Origin: Haloarculaceae archaeon
GTDB lineage: Archaea; Halobacteriota; Halobacteria; Halobacteriales; Haloarculaceae
Reading direction: 5' to 3'
DNA: 7,314 nucleotides
Assembly: GCA_028274885.1 (NCBI GenBank)
Contig: JAQCMX010000065.1
Span: 1-7,314 of the forward strand
Below the pieces are notes generated by a model. It did no database searches. It worked only from the letters and a program-made list of their open reading frames with translations, and was not told the DNA's origin. The translations under genes were made by a program, and so were the position numbers. Shown piece after piece: positions 1 through 5,795 of this stretch (the stretch's first letter is position 1; each line of letters starts with the position of its first letter).

Positions 1-254
1 TCTTTGGGGTTGTCCTCGTCGTCGAAGCGAAGATCGAAAAACGAGAACTGACCCAGGCCGTCGAAGGTGACCACCTTCATGAACCGCGCCGGGATGATCT
101 GGTCGGTGTCGATGTCGTTCCCTCGGATCGGGATCCCGGTACCGGTGACCGAACTCACCTCGGGGATGTCGATCTCGCCGCCGTCGGGTCGTACGGGTGT
201 GGTTTGCCCTGTTGCCCCCGTCGCCGTCTTCGATCTGCGAGACTCGTCGGTCAT
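1..254 (-). CDS. leuD: 3-isopropylmalate dehydratase small subunit (LeuD), 3' part cut off by window edge
   Basis: LeuD is the small (swivel-domain) subunit that pairs with LeuC to isomerise 2-isopropylmalate to 3-isopropylmalate in leucine synthesis, in the cytoplasm. The 84 visible codons include GTGIPIRGNDIDTDQIIP at about residues 38-55, the classic N-terminal signature of LeuD and the aconitase swivel domain, followed by ARFMK and a GLGQFSFFD stretch. The ATG at 254-252 overlaps the leuC stop as ATGA. A GGAGGT ribosome site at 269-264, inside the leuC coding end, lies 9 nt upstream and supports this start. About 28 residues precede the conserved IPEV segment; this Thr/Arg/Asp-rich extension looks longer than usual, and a GTG at codon 33 is a possible but less likely alternative start. 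The family assignment is firm. The C-terminal two thirds lie outside the window, so integrity cannot be judged. LeuC and LeuD are almost certainly co-translated. Confidence 0.95.
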   Translation of the reverse strand, partial: MTDESRRSKTATGATGQTTPVRPDGGEIDIPEVSSVTGTGIPIRGNDIDTDQIIPARFMKVVTFDGLGQFSFFDLRFDDEDNPK

Positions 255-1672
255 ACCGAGACGACCTCCTCCAGTTCACGAACGTCTGTGACCTCCCCCG
301 TGACGGCGGCCGCGGCCACCATCTGCGGGTTCATGAGGACGGTGCGGCCGTCCTTGCTCCCCTGTCGACCGACGAAGTTCCGGTTCGAAGACGAGGCACA
401 CGCCTCGTCACCCTCCAGTTGGTCCTCGTTCATGCCCAGACACATCGAACAGCCAGCGTTGCGCCAGTCGAAGCCGGCCTCGACGAAGATGTCCTTTAGC
501 CCCGCCTCCCTGGCTGCGCGCTGGACACGCTGGCTCCCGGGGACGACCACCGCTCGGACGTCGTCGTGGACCTCGCGGTGCTCCACGATAGCGGCTGCCC
601 GTCGCAGGTCCGGGAGCCGTGCGTTGGTACAGGATCCGAGAAACGCGACGTCGATGTCGTACCCATCCATGGTGTCGCCGGGCTCGACGCGCATGTGCTC
701 CTGGGCGCGTCTGGCGGTGTCTTTTTTACCCTCCGGCATCTCCTCGGGTGCCGGAATCGGGTCCGTGATACCGATTCCCTGGCCCGGTGTGGTGCCCCAC
801 GTGACCACCGGTTCGAGTTCGTCTGCGTCGATGGTGACCACGTCATCGTACTCGGCGTCGGCGTCGCTGCGGATCGACTCCCAGTACGGTTTCAGGCGGT
901 CGAAGGCGTCTGGATTTGCCTGGAAGTAGTCCGTCTCTGCCAGCCACGCAAACGTGGTTTCGTCGGGGTTGACGTAGCCAGCCCGAGCACCACCTTCGAT
1001 GGACATATTACAGATGCTCATGCGGCCCTCCATACCGAGGCTCTCTACGGCTTCACCCGCGTACTCGTAGACGTACCCGACACCGCCCTCGGTGCCCAGG
1101 CGGCGGATGATCTCCAGGACGATATCTTTGGCCTCGACACCTTCCTGTAGTTGACCATCGACCTGGATCTTCCGAACGTTTTGTTTTTCCATCGCGATGG
1201 TCTGTGTTGCCAGTACGTCCCGGATCTGGGAAGTCCCGATACCGAACGCCAGCGCACCGAATGCCCCGTGTGTGGAGGTATGACTGTCCCCACAGACGAT
1301 CGTCTTTCCGGGCTGTGTGACGCCCTGTTCCGGACCGATCACGTGGACGATTCCCTGGTCGCCCGTCGTGGGATCCAGAAACTCGATGCCGGCATCCCGG
1401 ACGTTCTGTTCGAGTTCGGACATCATCTCCTCCGCAGCGCCGTCACTGTATGGCCGGGACTGGTCTGCCGTCGGGACGATGTGATCGACGGTCGCGAGCG
1501 TCAGATCCGGACGTGCGACCTCGATGTCGCGCTCCCGGAGCATCCCGAACGCCTGCGGGCTCGTCACTTCGTGGATGAGATGCAGTCCGACGAACAACTG
1601 GTCCTGTCCGTTCGGCAGTTGGGTGACCTTGTGTTTCTCCCAGACCTTGTCGTACAGCGTGTGCTGACTCAT
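251..1672 (-). CDS. leuC: 3-isopropylmalate dehydratase large subunit (LeuC)
   Basis: LeuC is the [4Fe-4S] catalytic subunit of isopropylmalate isomerase. The 473-residue length matches the roughly 466-residue bacterial-type LeuC better than the shorter archaeal HACN/LeuC type. Visible motifs are TVDHIVPT (61-68), CGDSHTSTHGAFG (127-139), GSCTNAR with cluster Cys348, and GCSMCLGMN with cluster Cys408 and Cys411. All three cluster ligands are therefore present and the gene is intact. The ATG is preceded by a near-perfect GGAGGTCA ribosome site (1688-1681), itself held in a hairpin (see separate entry). The start overlaps the stop of a 62-codon ORF, and the stop overlaps the leuD start as ATGA, so translation of the three frames is probably coupled. 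The close homologues aconitase and homoaconitase are less likely given the neighbouring leuD and ilv genes. Confidence 0.97.
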   Translation of the reverse strand: MSQHTLYDKVWEKHKVTQLPNGQDQLFVGLHLIHEVTSPQAFGMLRERDIEVARPDLTLATVDHIVPTADQSRPYSDGAAEEMMSELEQNVRDAGIEFLDPTTGDQGIVHVIGPEQGVTQPGKTIVCGDSHTSTHGAFGALAFGIGTSQIRDVLATQTIAMEKQNVRKIQVDGQLQEGVEAKDIVLEIIRRLGTEGGVGYVYEYAGEAVESLGMEGRMSICNMSIEGGARAGYVNPDETTFAWLAETDYFQANPDAFDRLKPYWESIRSDADAEYDDVVTIDADELEPVVTWGTTPGQGIGITDPIPAPEEMPEGKKDTARRAQEHMRVEPGDTMDGYDIDVAFLGSCTNARLPDLRRAAAIVEHREVHDDVRAVVVPGSQRVQRAAREAGLKDIFVEAGFDWRNAGCSMCLGMNEDQLEGDEACASSSNRNFVGRQGSKDGRTVLMNPQMVAAAAVTGEVTDVRELEEVVSV

Positions 1673-1857
1673 ACGTCCACTGACCTCCCCTGGGAGGCAC
1701 GCGCTGTGGCCCGCGTTTGGTGGAGTTGACCCGTCTTGTGTGTTGGGCCTGATCGCTCTGTTTCTCGACCGCCGTCCGCGGCCACGACAGCGTGGTCCTC
1801 AGACGTCGGTCCGTGCGGTTCGTCCGTCCGTGGGTGGGTCCTGTCTCTCATGCTCAT
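1669..1857 (-). CDS. Possible small protein between ilvC and leuC (62 aa), unknown function
   Basis: This 62-codon frame fills almost the whole ilvC-leuC spacer. It starts 7 nt after the ilvC stop (ATG at 1857; a second ATG follows two codons later) and its TGA overlaps the leuC ATG as ATGA. The product is hydrophilic: rich in Arg, Thr, His and Gly, with an acidic first half (TDEPHGPTSEDH) and a basic second half. It has no membrane segment, Cys or recognisable domain. G/C at third positions is roughly two thirds, only modestly protein-like, and I see no good ribosome site before its ATG. Its last codons run through the hairpin that encloses the leuC ribosome site, so its main role may be translational coupling rather than making a stable protein. 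Its tight fit between two genes argues for reality; its composition is neutral evidence. Confidence 0.35.
   Translation of the reverse strand: MSMRDRTHPRTDEPHGPTSEDHAVVAADGGRETERSGPTHKTGQLHQTRATARASQGRSVDV
1684..1697 (-). promoter_or_regulatory. Hairpin sequestering the leuC Shine-Dalgarno site
   Basis: On the minus strand CCTCC (1697-1693), a CAGG loop and GGAGG (1688-1684) form a perfect 5-bp stem with a 4-nt loop. The 3' arm is the leuC ribosome site, which continues as GGAGGTCA and lies 10 nt (counted from GGAGGT) before the leuC ATG. The 5' arm is a 5-nt anti-Shine-Dalgarno mimic. A ribosome translating the 62-codon ORF would melt the stem. The structure is seen directly; the coupling role is inferred. 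Confidence 0.5.
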
Positions 1858-1864
1858 CGTGCCA

Positions 1865-2866
1865 TTACTCGGGTTGGTCGCCCCACTCGAACAACTCGCG
1901 CAGGCGTTCGCCGACCTGTTCGATCTGGTGGGACTGTTCGGCCCCGCGGTACTGTTTGTACGCTGGTCTGTGCGCCTGGTTTTCCGAAATCCACTCGCGT
2001 GCGAACTCGCCGGTCTGGACGCCCTCGAGTATCTCGTCCATCCCGTCGCGGTCGATGACCTCCTCACCACGCGTGAGGCCGCCATATTCGGCGGTATCGG
2101 AGACGGAGTTCCACATCCCCATGTGGCCACCTTCGTACATCAGATCCACGATGAGTTTCATCTCGTTGAGACACTCGAAGTATGCCATTTCTGGCGAGTA
2201 ACCCGCCTCGACGAGGGTCTCAAAGCCGGCCTTGACAAGTTCTGTCACGCCGCCACACAACACCGCCTGCTCCCCGAACAGATCCGTTTCGGTTTCCTCG
2301 GTGAACGTGGTCTCGATGACCCCCGCCCGTGTGCAACCGATCGCCTCCGCGTAGGCAAGCGCCTCCTCGTTTGCACTGCCGGTCGCGTCCTGGTAAACAG
2401 CGAGCAATCCCGGGGTTCCCTCACCGCGCTTGTAGGTACGTCGGACGAGGTGGCCCGGTGATTTGGGAGCGATCATCGTCACGTCGACATCCACAGGGGG
2501 TTCGATCTGCCCGTAGTGGATATTGAAGCCGTGGGCGAACTGGAGTGTATCCCCTGCCTGGAGTTCGGGTTCGATAGTCTCGTAAACTGCAGGCTGGACT
2601 GTGTCGGGAACCAACATGACCACCACGTCGGACTCACGTGCTGCAACTCGTGGGGTCACAACCCGGAGCCCATCAGCCTCGACTTCGGGTCGCGAGGACG
2701 ACCCTTCCCGCAGACCAACCACCACGTCGACCCCACTGTCCGCGAGGTTCTGTGCGTGGGCGTGACCCTGGCTGCCGTATCCCAGCACGGCAACCGTCTT
2801 GTCCTCGATATACGATTCGTCGGCGTCGGCGTCGTAGTAGACTGTCGTCGTGAAGTCGTCTGTCAT
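1865..2866 (-). CDS. ilvC: Ketol-acid reductoisomerase (IlvC), class I
   Basis: IlvC converts 2-acetolactate or 2-aceto-2-hydroxybutyrate to the 2,3-dihydroxy acid by Mg-dependent alkyl migration and NAD(P)H reduction, on the Val/Leu/Ile pathway. At 333 residues it matches the short class I enzymes. The Rossmann fold is marked by VLGYGSQGHAHAQNLADSG (27-45), and a second-strand loop with Arg53 and Ser56-58 suggests NADPH preference. His112 (AHGFNIHYG), PKSPGHLVR (134-142), Asp195/Glu199 in DLFGEQ, Glu231/Glu235 in ECLNE and Ser256 form the active site and metal set, all present. The ATG lies 30 nt after the ilvN stop with a purine-rich GGAGAGG upstream. The upstream ATG at 2882 opens a different frame and is not used. 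The TAA stop overlaps an ATG that opens only a three-codon frame. Confidence 0.97.
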   Translation of the reverse strand: MTDDFTTTVYYDADADESYIEDKTVAVLGYGSQGHAHAQNLADSGVDVVVGLREGSSSRPEVEADGLRVVTPRVAARESDVVVMLVPDTVQPAVYETIEPELQAGDTLQFAHGFNIHYGQIEPPVDVDVTMIAPKSPGHLVRRTYKRGEGTPGLLAVYQDATGSANEEALAYAEAIGCTRAGVIETTFTEETETDLFGEQAVLCGGVTELVKAGFETLVEAGYSPEMAYFECLNEMKLIVDLMYEGGHMGMWNSVSDTAEYGGLTRGEEVIDRDGMDEILEGVQTGEFAREWISENQAHRPAYKQYRGAEQSHQIEQVGERLRELFEWGDQPE

Positions 2867-2896
2867 CGGTGTCCCTCTCCATGTCGTGTCGTGAAT

Positions 2897-3556
2897 TCAG
2901 TCATCACTCACTTCTTCGGTCGCAATCTGGGCCTCGGTGGGTGCCCGGTTTGGCTGTTTGACCTGTGCCGTGGGTGCTTCGCCACGGGCGAGGGCCGCGT
3001 AGCCGGTGCGAACGAGTTCCCGGATGCCAAACTGCCGGTAGGCGTCGACCGCATCGTCGATTTTCTGTTCGTCGCCGGTGATCTCGATCGTGATAGTCCG
3101 CGGGCCGGCATCGAGTGTCTGTCCGTCGTACATCTCCGTGATCGCGTTGACCTTGTCCGGGTCGTCGCCGTTGACCTTCACGATGACAAGTTCGCGCTGA
3201 ACAGCGTCGTCGTCCAGTTCCCGTACCGAGATAACCGGGATCCGTTTTTCGAGTTGCTTTTTTGCCTGATCGATCCCCGGCCGGGTCTCCTCGATAACGA
3301 TCGTCATCCGCGCGAGATCCCCGTCGACGGTCGGGCCGACTGTCAGCGACTCGATGTTGAACTGGCGTCGGCTGAAAAGCCCGGAAACCTCCGCAAGAAC
3401 GCCGGGTTCGTGTGTGACCAGTGCCGATAGTACGGCCCGTTCCTGTGGGTGTTCGGCCTCCACCTCGGGATCGATACGGATCCCCTGGTCGTTGCGCCGT
3501 CCCTCGGGGTGCATCCGCTCGTCCGGGTGTGGTCCGGGTAGTTCTCCCTGTGTCAT
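2897..3556 (-). CDS. ilvN: Acetolactate synthase regulatory (small) subunit (IlvN/IlvH)
   Basis: This is the regulatory subunit that activates IlvB and confers valine feedback inhibition. The 219-residue product has an N-terminal tail (1-40, rich in Pro, Glu and Arg), an ACT domain at about 41-115 (LSALVTHEPGVLAEVSGLFS at 43-62, then FNIESLTVG), and the ALS small-subunit C-terminal domain at about 120-195 (ELVIVKVNG, GIRELVRTGYAALARG). An acidic/polar tail ends in EEVSDD. It is longer than the E. coli IlvN and close to a typical 160-170 residue core plus tails. The reading frame is open to 3721, but the ATG at 3556 is chosen because GGAGGT (3565-3560) lies just before it and because upstream residues belong to the shadow of ilvB. 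The start overlaps the stop of a 21-codon ORF as ATGA. Confidence 0.95.
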   Translation of the reverse strand: MTQGELPGPHPDERMHPEGRRNDQGIRIDPEVEAEHPQERAVLSALVTHEPGVLAEVSGLFSRRQFNIESLTVGPTVDGDLARMTIVIEETRPGIDQAKKQLEKRIPVISVRELDDDAVQRELVIVKVNGDDPDKVNAITEMYDGQTLDAGPRTITIEITGDEQKIDDAVDAYRQFGIRELVRTGYAALARGEAPTAQVKQPNRAPTEAQIATEEVSDD

Positions 3557-3618
3557 GATACCTCCGTCCGCAGTTGATCGGACCCCACTGTGTGCGGTCG
3601 TCCGGATTTGTGCGCCAT
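3553..3618 (-). CDS. Possible 21-codon coupling ORF between ilvB and ilvN
   Basis: A micro-ORF opens 2 nt after the ilvB stop (ATG at 3618-3616) and ends with a TGA that overlaps the ilvN ATG as ATGA. The product is MAHKSGRPH... with 21 residues and no domain. A GGAGG element (3633-3629) inside the last ilvB codons lies 10 nt before its ATG. With its own ribosome site and a stop-start overlap on ilvN, it could carry ribosomes across the 64-nt gap. Codon bias is neutral, so it may be chance. Confidence 0.25.
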   Translation of the reverse strand: MAHKSGRPHTVGSDQLRTEVS

Positions 3619-3620
3619 CG

Positions 3621-5387
3621 TCAGTGATCCTCCAGATGTTGCTCGTTGAGGGCAAAGCGTGCGTTGTCGCCACCGCTTGGGACCATCGGATAGACGTTCT
3701 CCGACGGATCGATGATCGCATCGATAACCGCTGGTCCGTCGTACTCGCGGGCCTGCTGGATCGTCTCCTCGACGTTCTCGGAATCGACGACTCGAAGCCC
3801 CTTGGCGCCGAACGCCTCGGCGAGTTTGTCGAACTCGGGGATCCACGGATACTCCGAGGCCATGTGCCGACCCTCGTAGAACCCGTCCTGCCACTGGCGC
3901 ACCATGCCGACAGCCTCGTTGTTCAACACGACGATGGTGAGATCCAGGTTCTCGCGAACGGCAACGGTCAACTCCTGTGCCGTCATCAGGAACGAGCCAT
4001 CGCCGTCGAAGGCGACGACCTCCTGTTCGGGTGCCGCGAGTTTGGCCCCGATGGCAGCAGGGACGGCATACCCCATGGTCCCCAGGCCGTGGGAGGTGAC
4101 CCACGTTCGGGGTGCTGTCCACGTCCAGTACTGCCAGGCCCACATCTGGTGTTGGCCAACACCGGCCGCGACGATGGTATCCGCAGGCGTCACGTCGTCG
4201 TACTTTTCGACAACGTACTGGGGTTTCAACGGTTCGTCCTCGGGCATCTCGTAGTCCAACGGATACTCCTCCTTCCAGCTATCGCACGTCTCGCGCCACG
4301 CCGCACACTCCGGGGCGGTCGGGATGGCGTCGTCGAGCTGTCGGATGACGCGTTTTGCGTCGCCGATCAGGGGGTAGTCCGCGTGGATGTTCTTGCTGAT
4401 CTCTGCTGGATCGATATCGATGTGCGCGACCGCTGCATCGGGGGCGAACGTCTCGATGTCCCCGGTCAGCCGGTCGTCGAAGCGCGTCCCGACGCCCAGC
4501 AGATAATCGCAGTTCGACACCGCAAGGTTGGCGTAGCCGGTGCCGTGCATCCCTGCGATTTCAAGCGACAGCGGATCGTCCTCGGGGAACGCACCCGTTC
4601 CGGGCATCGTCGTGATCACCGGCACACCGTACTCGCGGGCAAACTGCCGGAGTTGCTCGGAAGCTTCCGCCTTGATCACGCCGCCGCCGGCCAGAATAAC
4701 CGGGCGGTCGGCCCGGGCCAGCGCCATCGCCGCCTCCTGGACTATCTTCTCGTCAGCTTCACTCGGCGGACTGTACGTATCCGGCGTCTCCGGCCCACCT
4801 GGCTGAACCTCGGTCTCGTTTTTTGTGACGTCCTTTGGCAGATCGACGAGCGTCGGTCCCTGACGACCCTCGTTTGCGAGTGCCCACGCGGTGGCGACGT
4901 CGTCACCGACAGTGTCGGCATCGTCGGAGAACATGTTGTACTTCGTGATCGGCTGTGTGATGCCGATGGTGTCTGTTTCCTGGAATGCGTCGTTACCGAC
5001 AAAGTCCGTGGGCACCTGCCCGGTGAGCGCAACGATCGGGTCCGAGTCCATGTTCGCGTCGGCGATCCCGGTCATGAGATTCGTCGCGCCAGGACCGGAC
5101 GTGGCCATACAGACCCCCGGTTCGCCGCTGACGATCCCATAGGCATCGGCCGCGTGGGCGGCTCCCTGTTCGTGAGCCATCGTCACGTGTGTCATCTCCT
5201 CGTTCTCGTAGAGCGCATCGTAGACGGGCATGATCGCCCCGCCGGTGACGCCAAACAGAAAGTCGACGCCGGCGTTTTCGAGTGCCGCAACGACCGACTG
5301 TGCGCCCGTTTCGACTGTTCCGACCGAGGCGTCCGCCGCCTCGGTGTCCGATTCCTCCTCCTTGGGTAGTGATGCGCGTTCGCTCAC
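3621..5387 (-). CDS. ilvB: Acetolactate synthase catalytic (large) subunit (IlvB)
   Basis: IlvB is the ThDP- and FAD-dependent enzyme that condenses two pyruvates to acetolactate, or pyruvate plus 2-oxobutyrate to acetohydroxybutyrate, the first common step to Val, Leu and Ile. Residue numbers use the GTG start (588 aa). The catalytic Glu73 lies in AHEQGAAHAADAYG; SGPGATN (97-103), GQVP, and RFDDR (302-306, FAD/beta domain) follow. The ThDP motif begins GDGSF at 462 and ends NN at 489-490, followed by GMVRQWQ and FYEGR, which tell acetolactate synthases from other ThDP enzymes. The protein is intact. An ATG two codons upstream (5393) directly abuts the GGAGGG site (5399-5394), leaving no spacing. 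The GTG at 5387 has 6 nt after it and gives an MSERAS start, so I prefer it. ilvN follows after 64 nt. A leader with attenuator-like features precedes it. Confidence 0.96.
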   Translation of the reverse strand: MSERASLPKEEESDTEAADASVGTVETGAQSVVAALENAGVDFLFGVTGGAIMPVYDALYENEEMTHVTMAHEQGAAHAADAYGIVSGEPGVCMATSGPGATNLMTGIADANMDSDPIVALTGQVPTDFVGNDAFQETDTIGITQPITKYNMFSDDADTVGDDVATAWALANEGRQGPTLVDLPKDVTKNETEVQPGGPETPDTYSPPSEADEKIVQEAAMALARADRPVILAGGGVIKAEASEQLRQFAREYGVPVITTMPGTGAFPEDDPLSLEIAGMHGTGYANLAVSNCDYLLGVGTRFDDRLTGDIETFAPDAAVAHIDIDPAEISKNIHADYPLIGDAKRVIRQLDDAIPTAPECAAWRETCDSWKEEYPLDYEMPEDEPLKPQYVVEKYDDVTPADTIVAAGVGQHQMWAWQYWTWTAPRTWVTSHGLGTMGYAVPAAIGAKLAAPEQEVVAFDGDGSFLMTAQELTVAVRENLDLTIVVLNNEAVGMVRQWQDGFYEGRHMASEYPWIPEFDKLAEAFGAKGLRVVDSENVEETIQQAREYDGPAVIDAIIDPSENVYPMVPSGGDNARFALNEQHLEDH

Positions 5388-5416
5388 GTACATCCCTCCG
5401 TGTGTCGTGTCATTGA

Positions 5417-5446
5417 TATGTACCGTTGTGTACTGTTTTGCACTGT
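5417..5446 (-). repeat. Three tandem 10-nt repeats in the ilvB leader
   Basis: On the minus strand ACAGTGCAAA (5446-5437), ACAGTACACA (5436-5427) and ACGGTACATA (5426-5417) lie end to end. Neighbouring copies match at 8 of 10 positions, and ACNGT, CA and the final A are invariant. They sit between the terminator-like hairpin and the ilvB ribosome site. The 10-nt spacing equals one helical turn as DNA, or could serve as a repeated RNA motif. No known factor is identified. Confidence 0.5.
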
Positions 5447-5465
5447 TCGTGCGTAATACGGATCG

Positions 5466-5516
5466 TCAAAACTGGGAAAGCGGGTAGGTGGGGCTACAGA
5501 GCCCCTACAATCCCGC
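5466..5516 (-). terminator. Terminator-like hairpin with T-rich tail in the ilvB leader (candidate attenuator)
   Basis: On the minus strand an outer stem pairs GCGGG (5516-5512) with CCCGC (5484-5480), and an inner stem pairs GGGGCT (5505-5500) with AGCCCC (5495-5490) around a CTGT loop. The stem is followed by TTT, then CCCAG, then TTTT (5471-5468). The stop codon TAG (5496-5494) of the leader ORF lies across the loop and 3' arm. The shape resembles a bacterial attenuator; archaeal termination depends mainly on T-runs, and the tail here is broken, so termination strength is uncertain. Pairing is seen directly; the role is inferred. Confidence 0.4.
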
Positions 5517-5577
5517 CGAGAGAGACACCGCTGACGGTTGCCCGAACGCCGGATGAGCCAGCGGTCAGTAGCATCAC
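5494..5577 (-). CDS. Putative ilvB leader peptide rich in Leu/Val/Ile codons
   Basis: A short frame lies wholly inside the leuA-ilvB gap. A GTG at 5577 is followed at once by an ATG at 5574; counted from the ATG it is 26 codons ending in TAG. It opens MLLTAGSSGV and continues to end in GGIVGAL. Nine of 26 residues are branched-chain (Leu 2, 3, 19, 26; Val 10, 14, 17, 23; Ile 22), using varied codons (CTA, CTG, CTC, GTT, GTC, GTA, ATT). There are no acidic residues, unlike the flanking proteins. The first base of the GTG is 30 nt downstream of the first base of the TATA-like box, the spacing expected of a leaderless transcript. The content recalls the IlvL and IvbL leader peptides of enterobacteria. 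A 7-bp stem links codons 4-6 to codons 14-16 (5565-5559 with 5533-5527). It could be chance, but promoter geometry, composition and the adjoining hairpin agree. Confidence 0.45.
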   Translation of the reverse strand: MMLLTAGSSGVRATVSGVSLGGIVGAL

Positions 5578-5600
5578 GATGAAACTCAGCTTGCCGGTGG

Positions 5601-5607
5601 TAATAAA
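5601..5607 (-). promoter_or_regulatory. Putative TATA box for the ilvB operon
   Basis: TTTATTA (5607-5601) is close to the haloarchaeal TTTAWA consensus, with a purine-rich GGAACG directly upstream as a possible BRE. It predicts transcription starting near 5577, exactly at the first start codon of the leader ORF. The ilvB RNA would then carry about 190 nt of leader. No better box is seen nearer to ilvB. Confidence 0.5.
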
Positions 5608-5643
5608 CGTTCCGTGATCGGTGCCCTGTGGCAGTGTTTTTCG

Positions 5644-5742
5644 TCACCGGCCAGCGTCGCCGCGTGACAGTCCGACTGTTCCGTGGGACTTCCCGACCGA
5701 CTCGGGGGTCCACAACCGGGCCGACGTGCCAAAGCCCTGCAT
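5644..5742 (-). CDS. Possible 32-aa ORF between leuA and ilvB, unknown
   Basis: A short frame starts at ATG 5742 and is preceded at 6-nt spacing by AGGTGA (5754-5749), a fair ribosome site. Codon third positions are strongly G/C (about 25 of 31 sense codons), as in real genes here. The product begins MQGFGTSARLW and ends RGDAGR; it is Gly/Ser-rich with no domain, Cys or membrane segment. It begins 53 nt after the leuA stop and could be a third cistron of the leuA transcript. At this length in GC-rich DNA, chance is a real alternative. Confidence 0.25.
   Translation of the reverse strand: MQGFGTSARLWTPESVGKSHGTVGLSRGDAGR
5667..5679. repeat. 13-bp palindrome upstream of the ilvB promoter
   Basis: ACAGTC and GACTGT flank a single central base, a perfect 6-1-6 inverted repeat about 60 bp upstream of the TATA-like box. 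The position suits a regulator-binding site, although it also falls within the 32-codon ORF. One such palindrome is not far from chance in a window of this size, so the call is tentative. Confidence 0.25.
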
Positions 5743-5795
5743 GATAACTCACCTGCTGATCGGCGGCGATTTCCGGCAAAACGACGGACATAGCC

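Larger units (their letters stand above)
5608..5795. other. Intergenic stretch downstream of leuA and upstream of the ilvB promoter
   Basis: This is the leuA-distal part of the 402-nt gap. It holds a four-T run on the minus strand 15 nt after the leuA stop (5781-5778; weak terminator at best), a 32-codon ORF (5644-5742) and a short palindrome (5667-5679), listed separately. A longer minus-strand frame (5791-5384) crosses the whole gap but becomes Arg-rich and runs through the promoter and hairpin, so I do not call it. No RNA gene is seen. Confidence 0.6.

Noticed and set aside
1863..1867. TAATG overlap at the ilvC stop as the start of the small ORF
   Set aside because: That ATG opens ATG GCA CGA TGA, only three codons. 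The 62-codon frame uses the later ATG at 1857.
2673..2882. ATG at 2882 upstream of ilvC
   Set aside because: It opens a different frame giving an Arg-rich product that overlaps the IlvC Rossmann fold. The ATG at 2866 fits homologous IlvC length.
2516..3430. A 304-codon plus-strand frame opposite ilvC and ilvN
   Set aside because: It is antisense to two well-supported genes, has no domain, and has Cys-rich and His-rich composition unlike a haloarchaeal protein.
3354..5369. A 671-codon open frame on the plus strand opposite ilvB and ilvN
   Set aside because: It is the antisense shadow of high-GC3 coding DNA. The minus strand carries full ThDP-enzyme and ACT-domain motifs, while this frame is Arg/Val-rich with no recognisable domain.
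5394..5616. T-box or leucine-type riboswitch in the ilvB leader
   Set aside because: No T-box core or specifier loop pattern is seen, and T-boxes are bacterial. The structure fits a simple hairpin with a small ORF better.
5384..5791. A 135-codon minus-strand frame crossing the whole leuA-ilvB gap
   Set aside because: The first 35 residues look plausible, but the rest is Arg-rich and out of bias and runs through the TATA box, leader hairpin and repeats. There is no ribosome site at its ATG.
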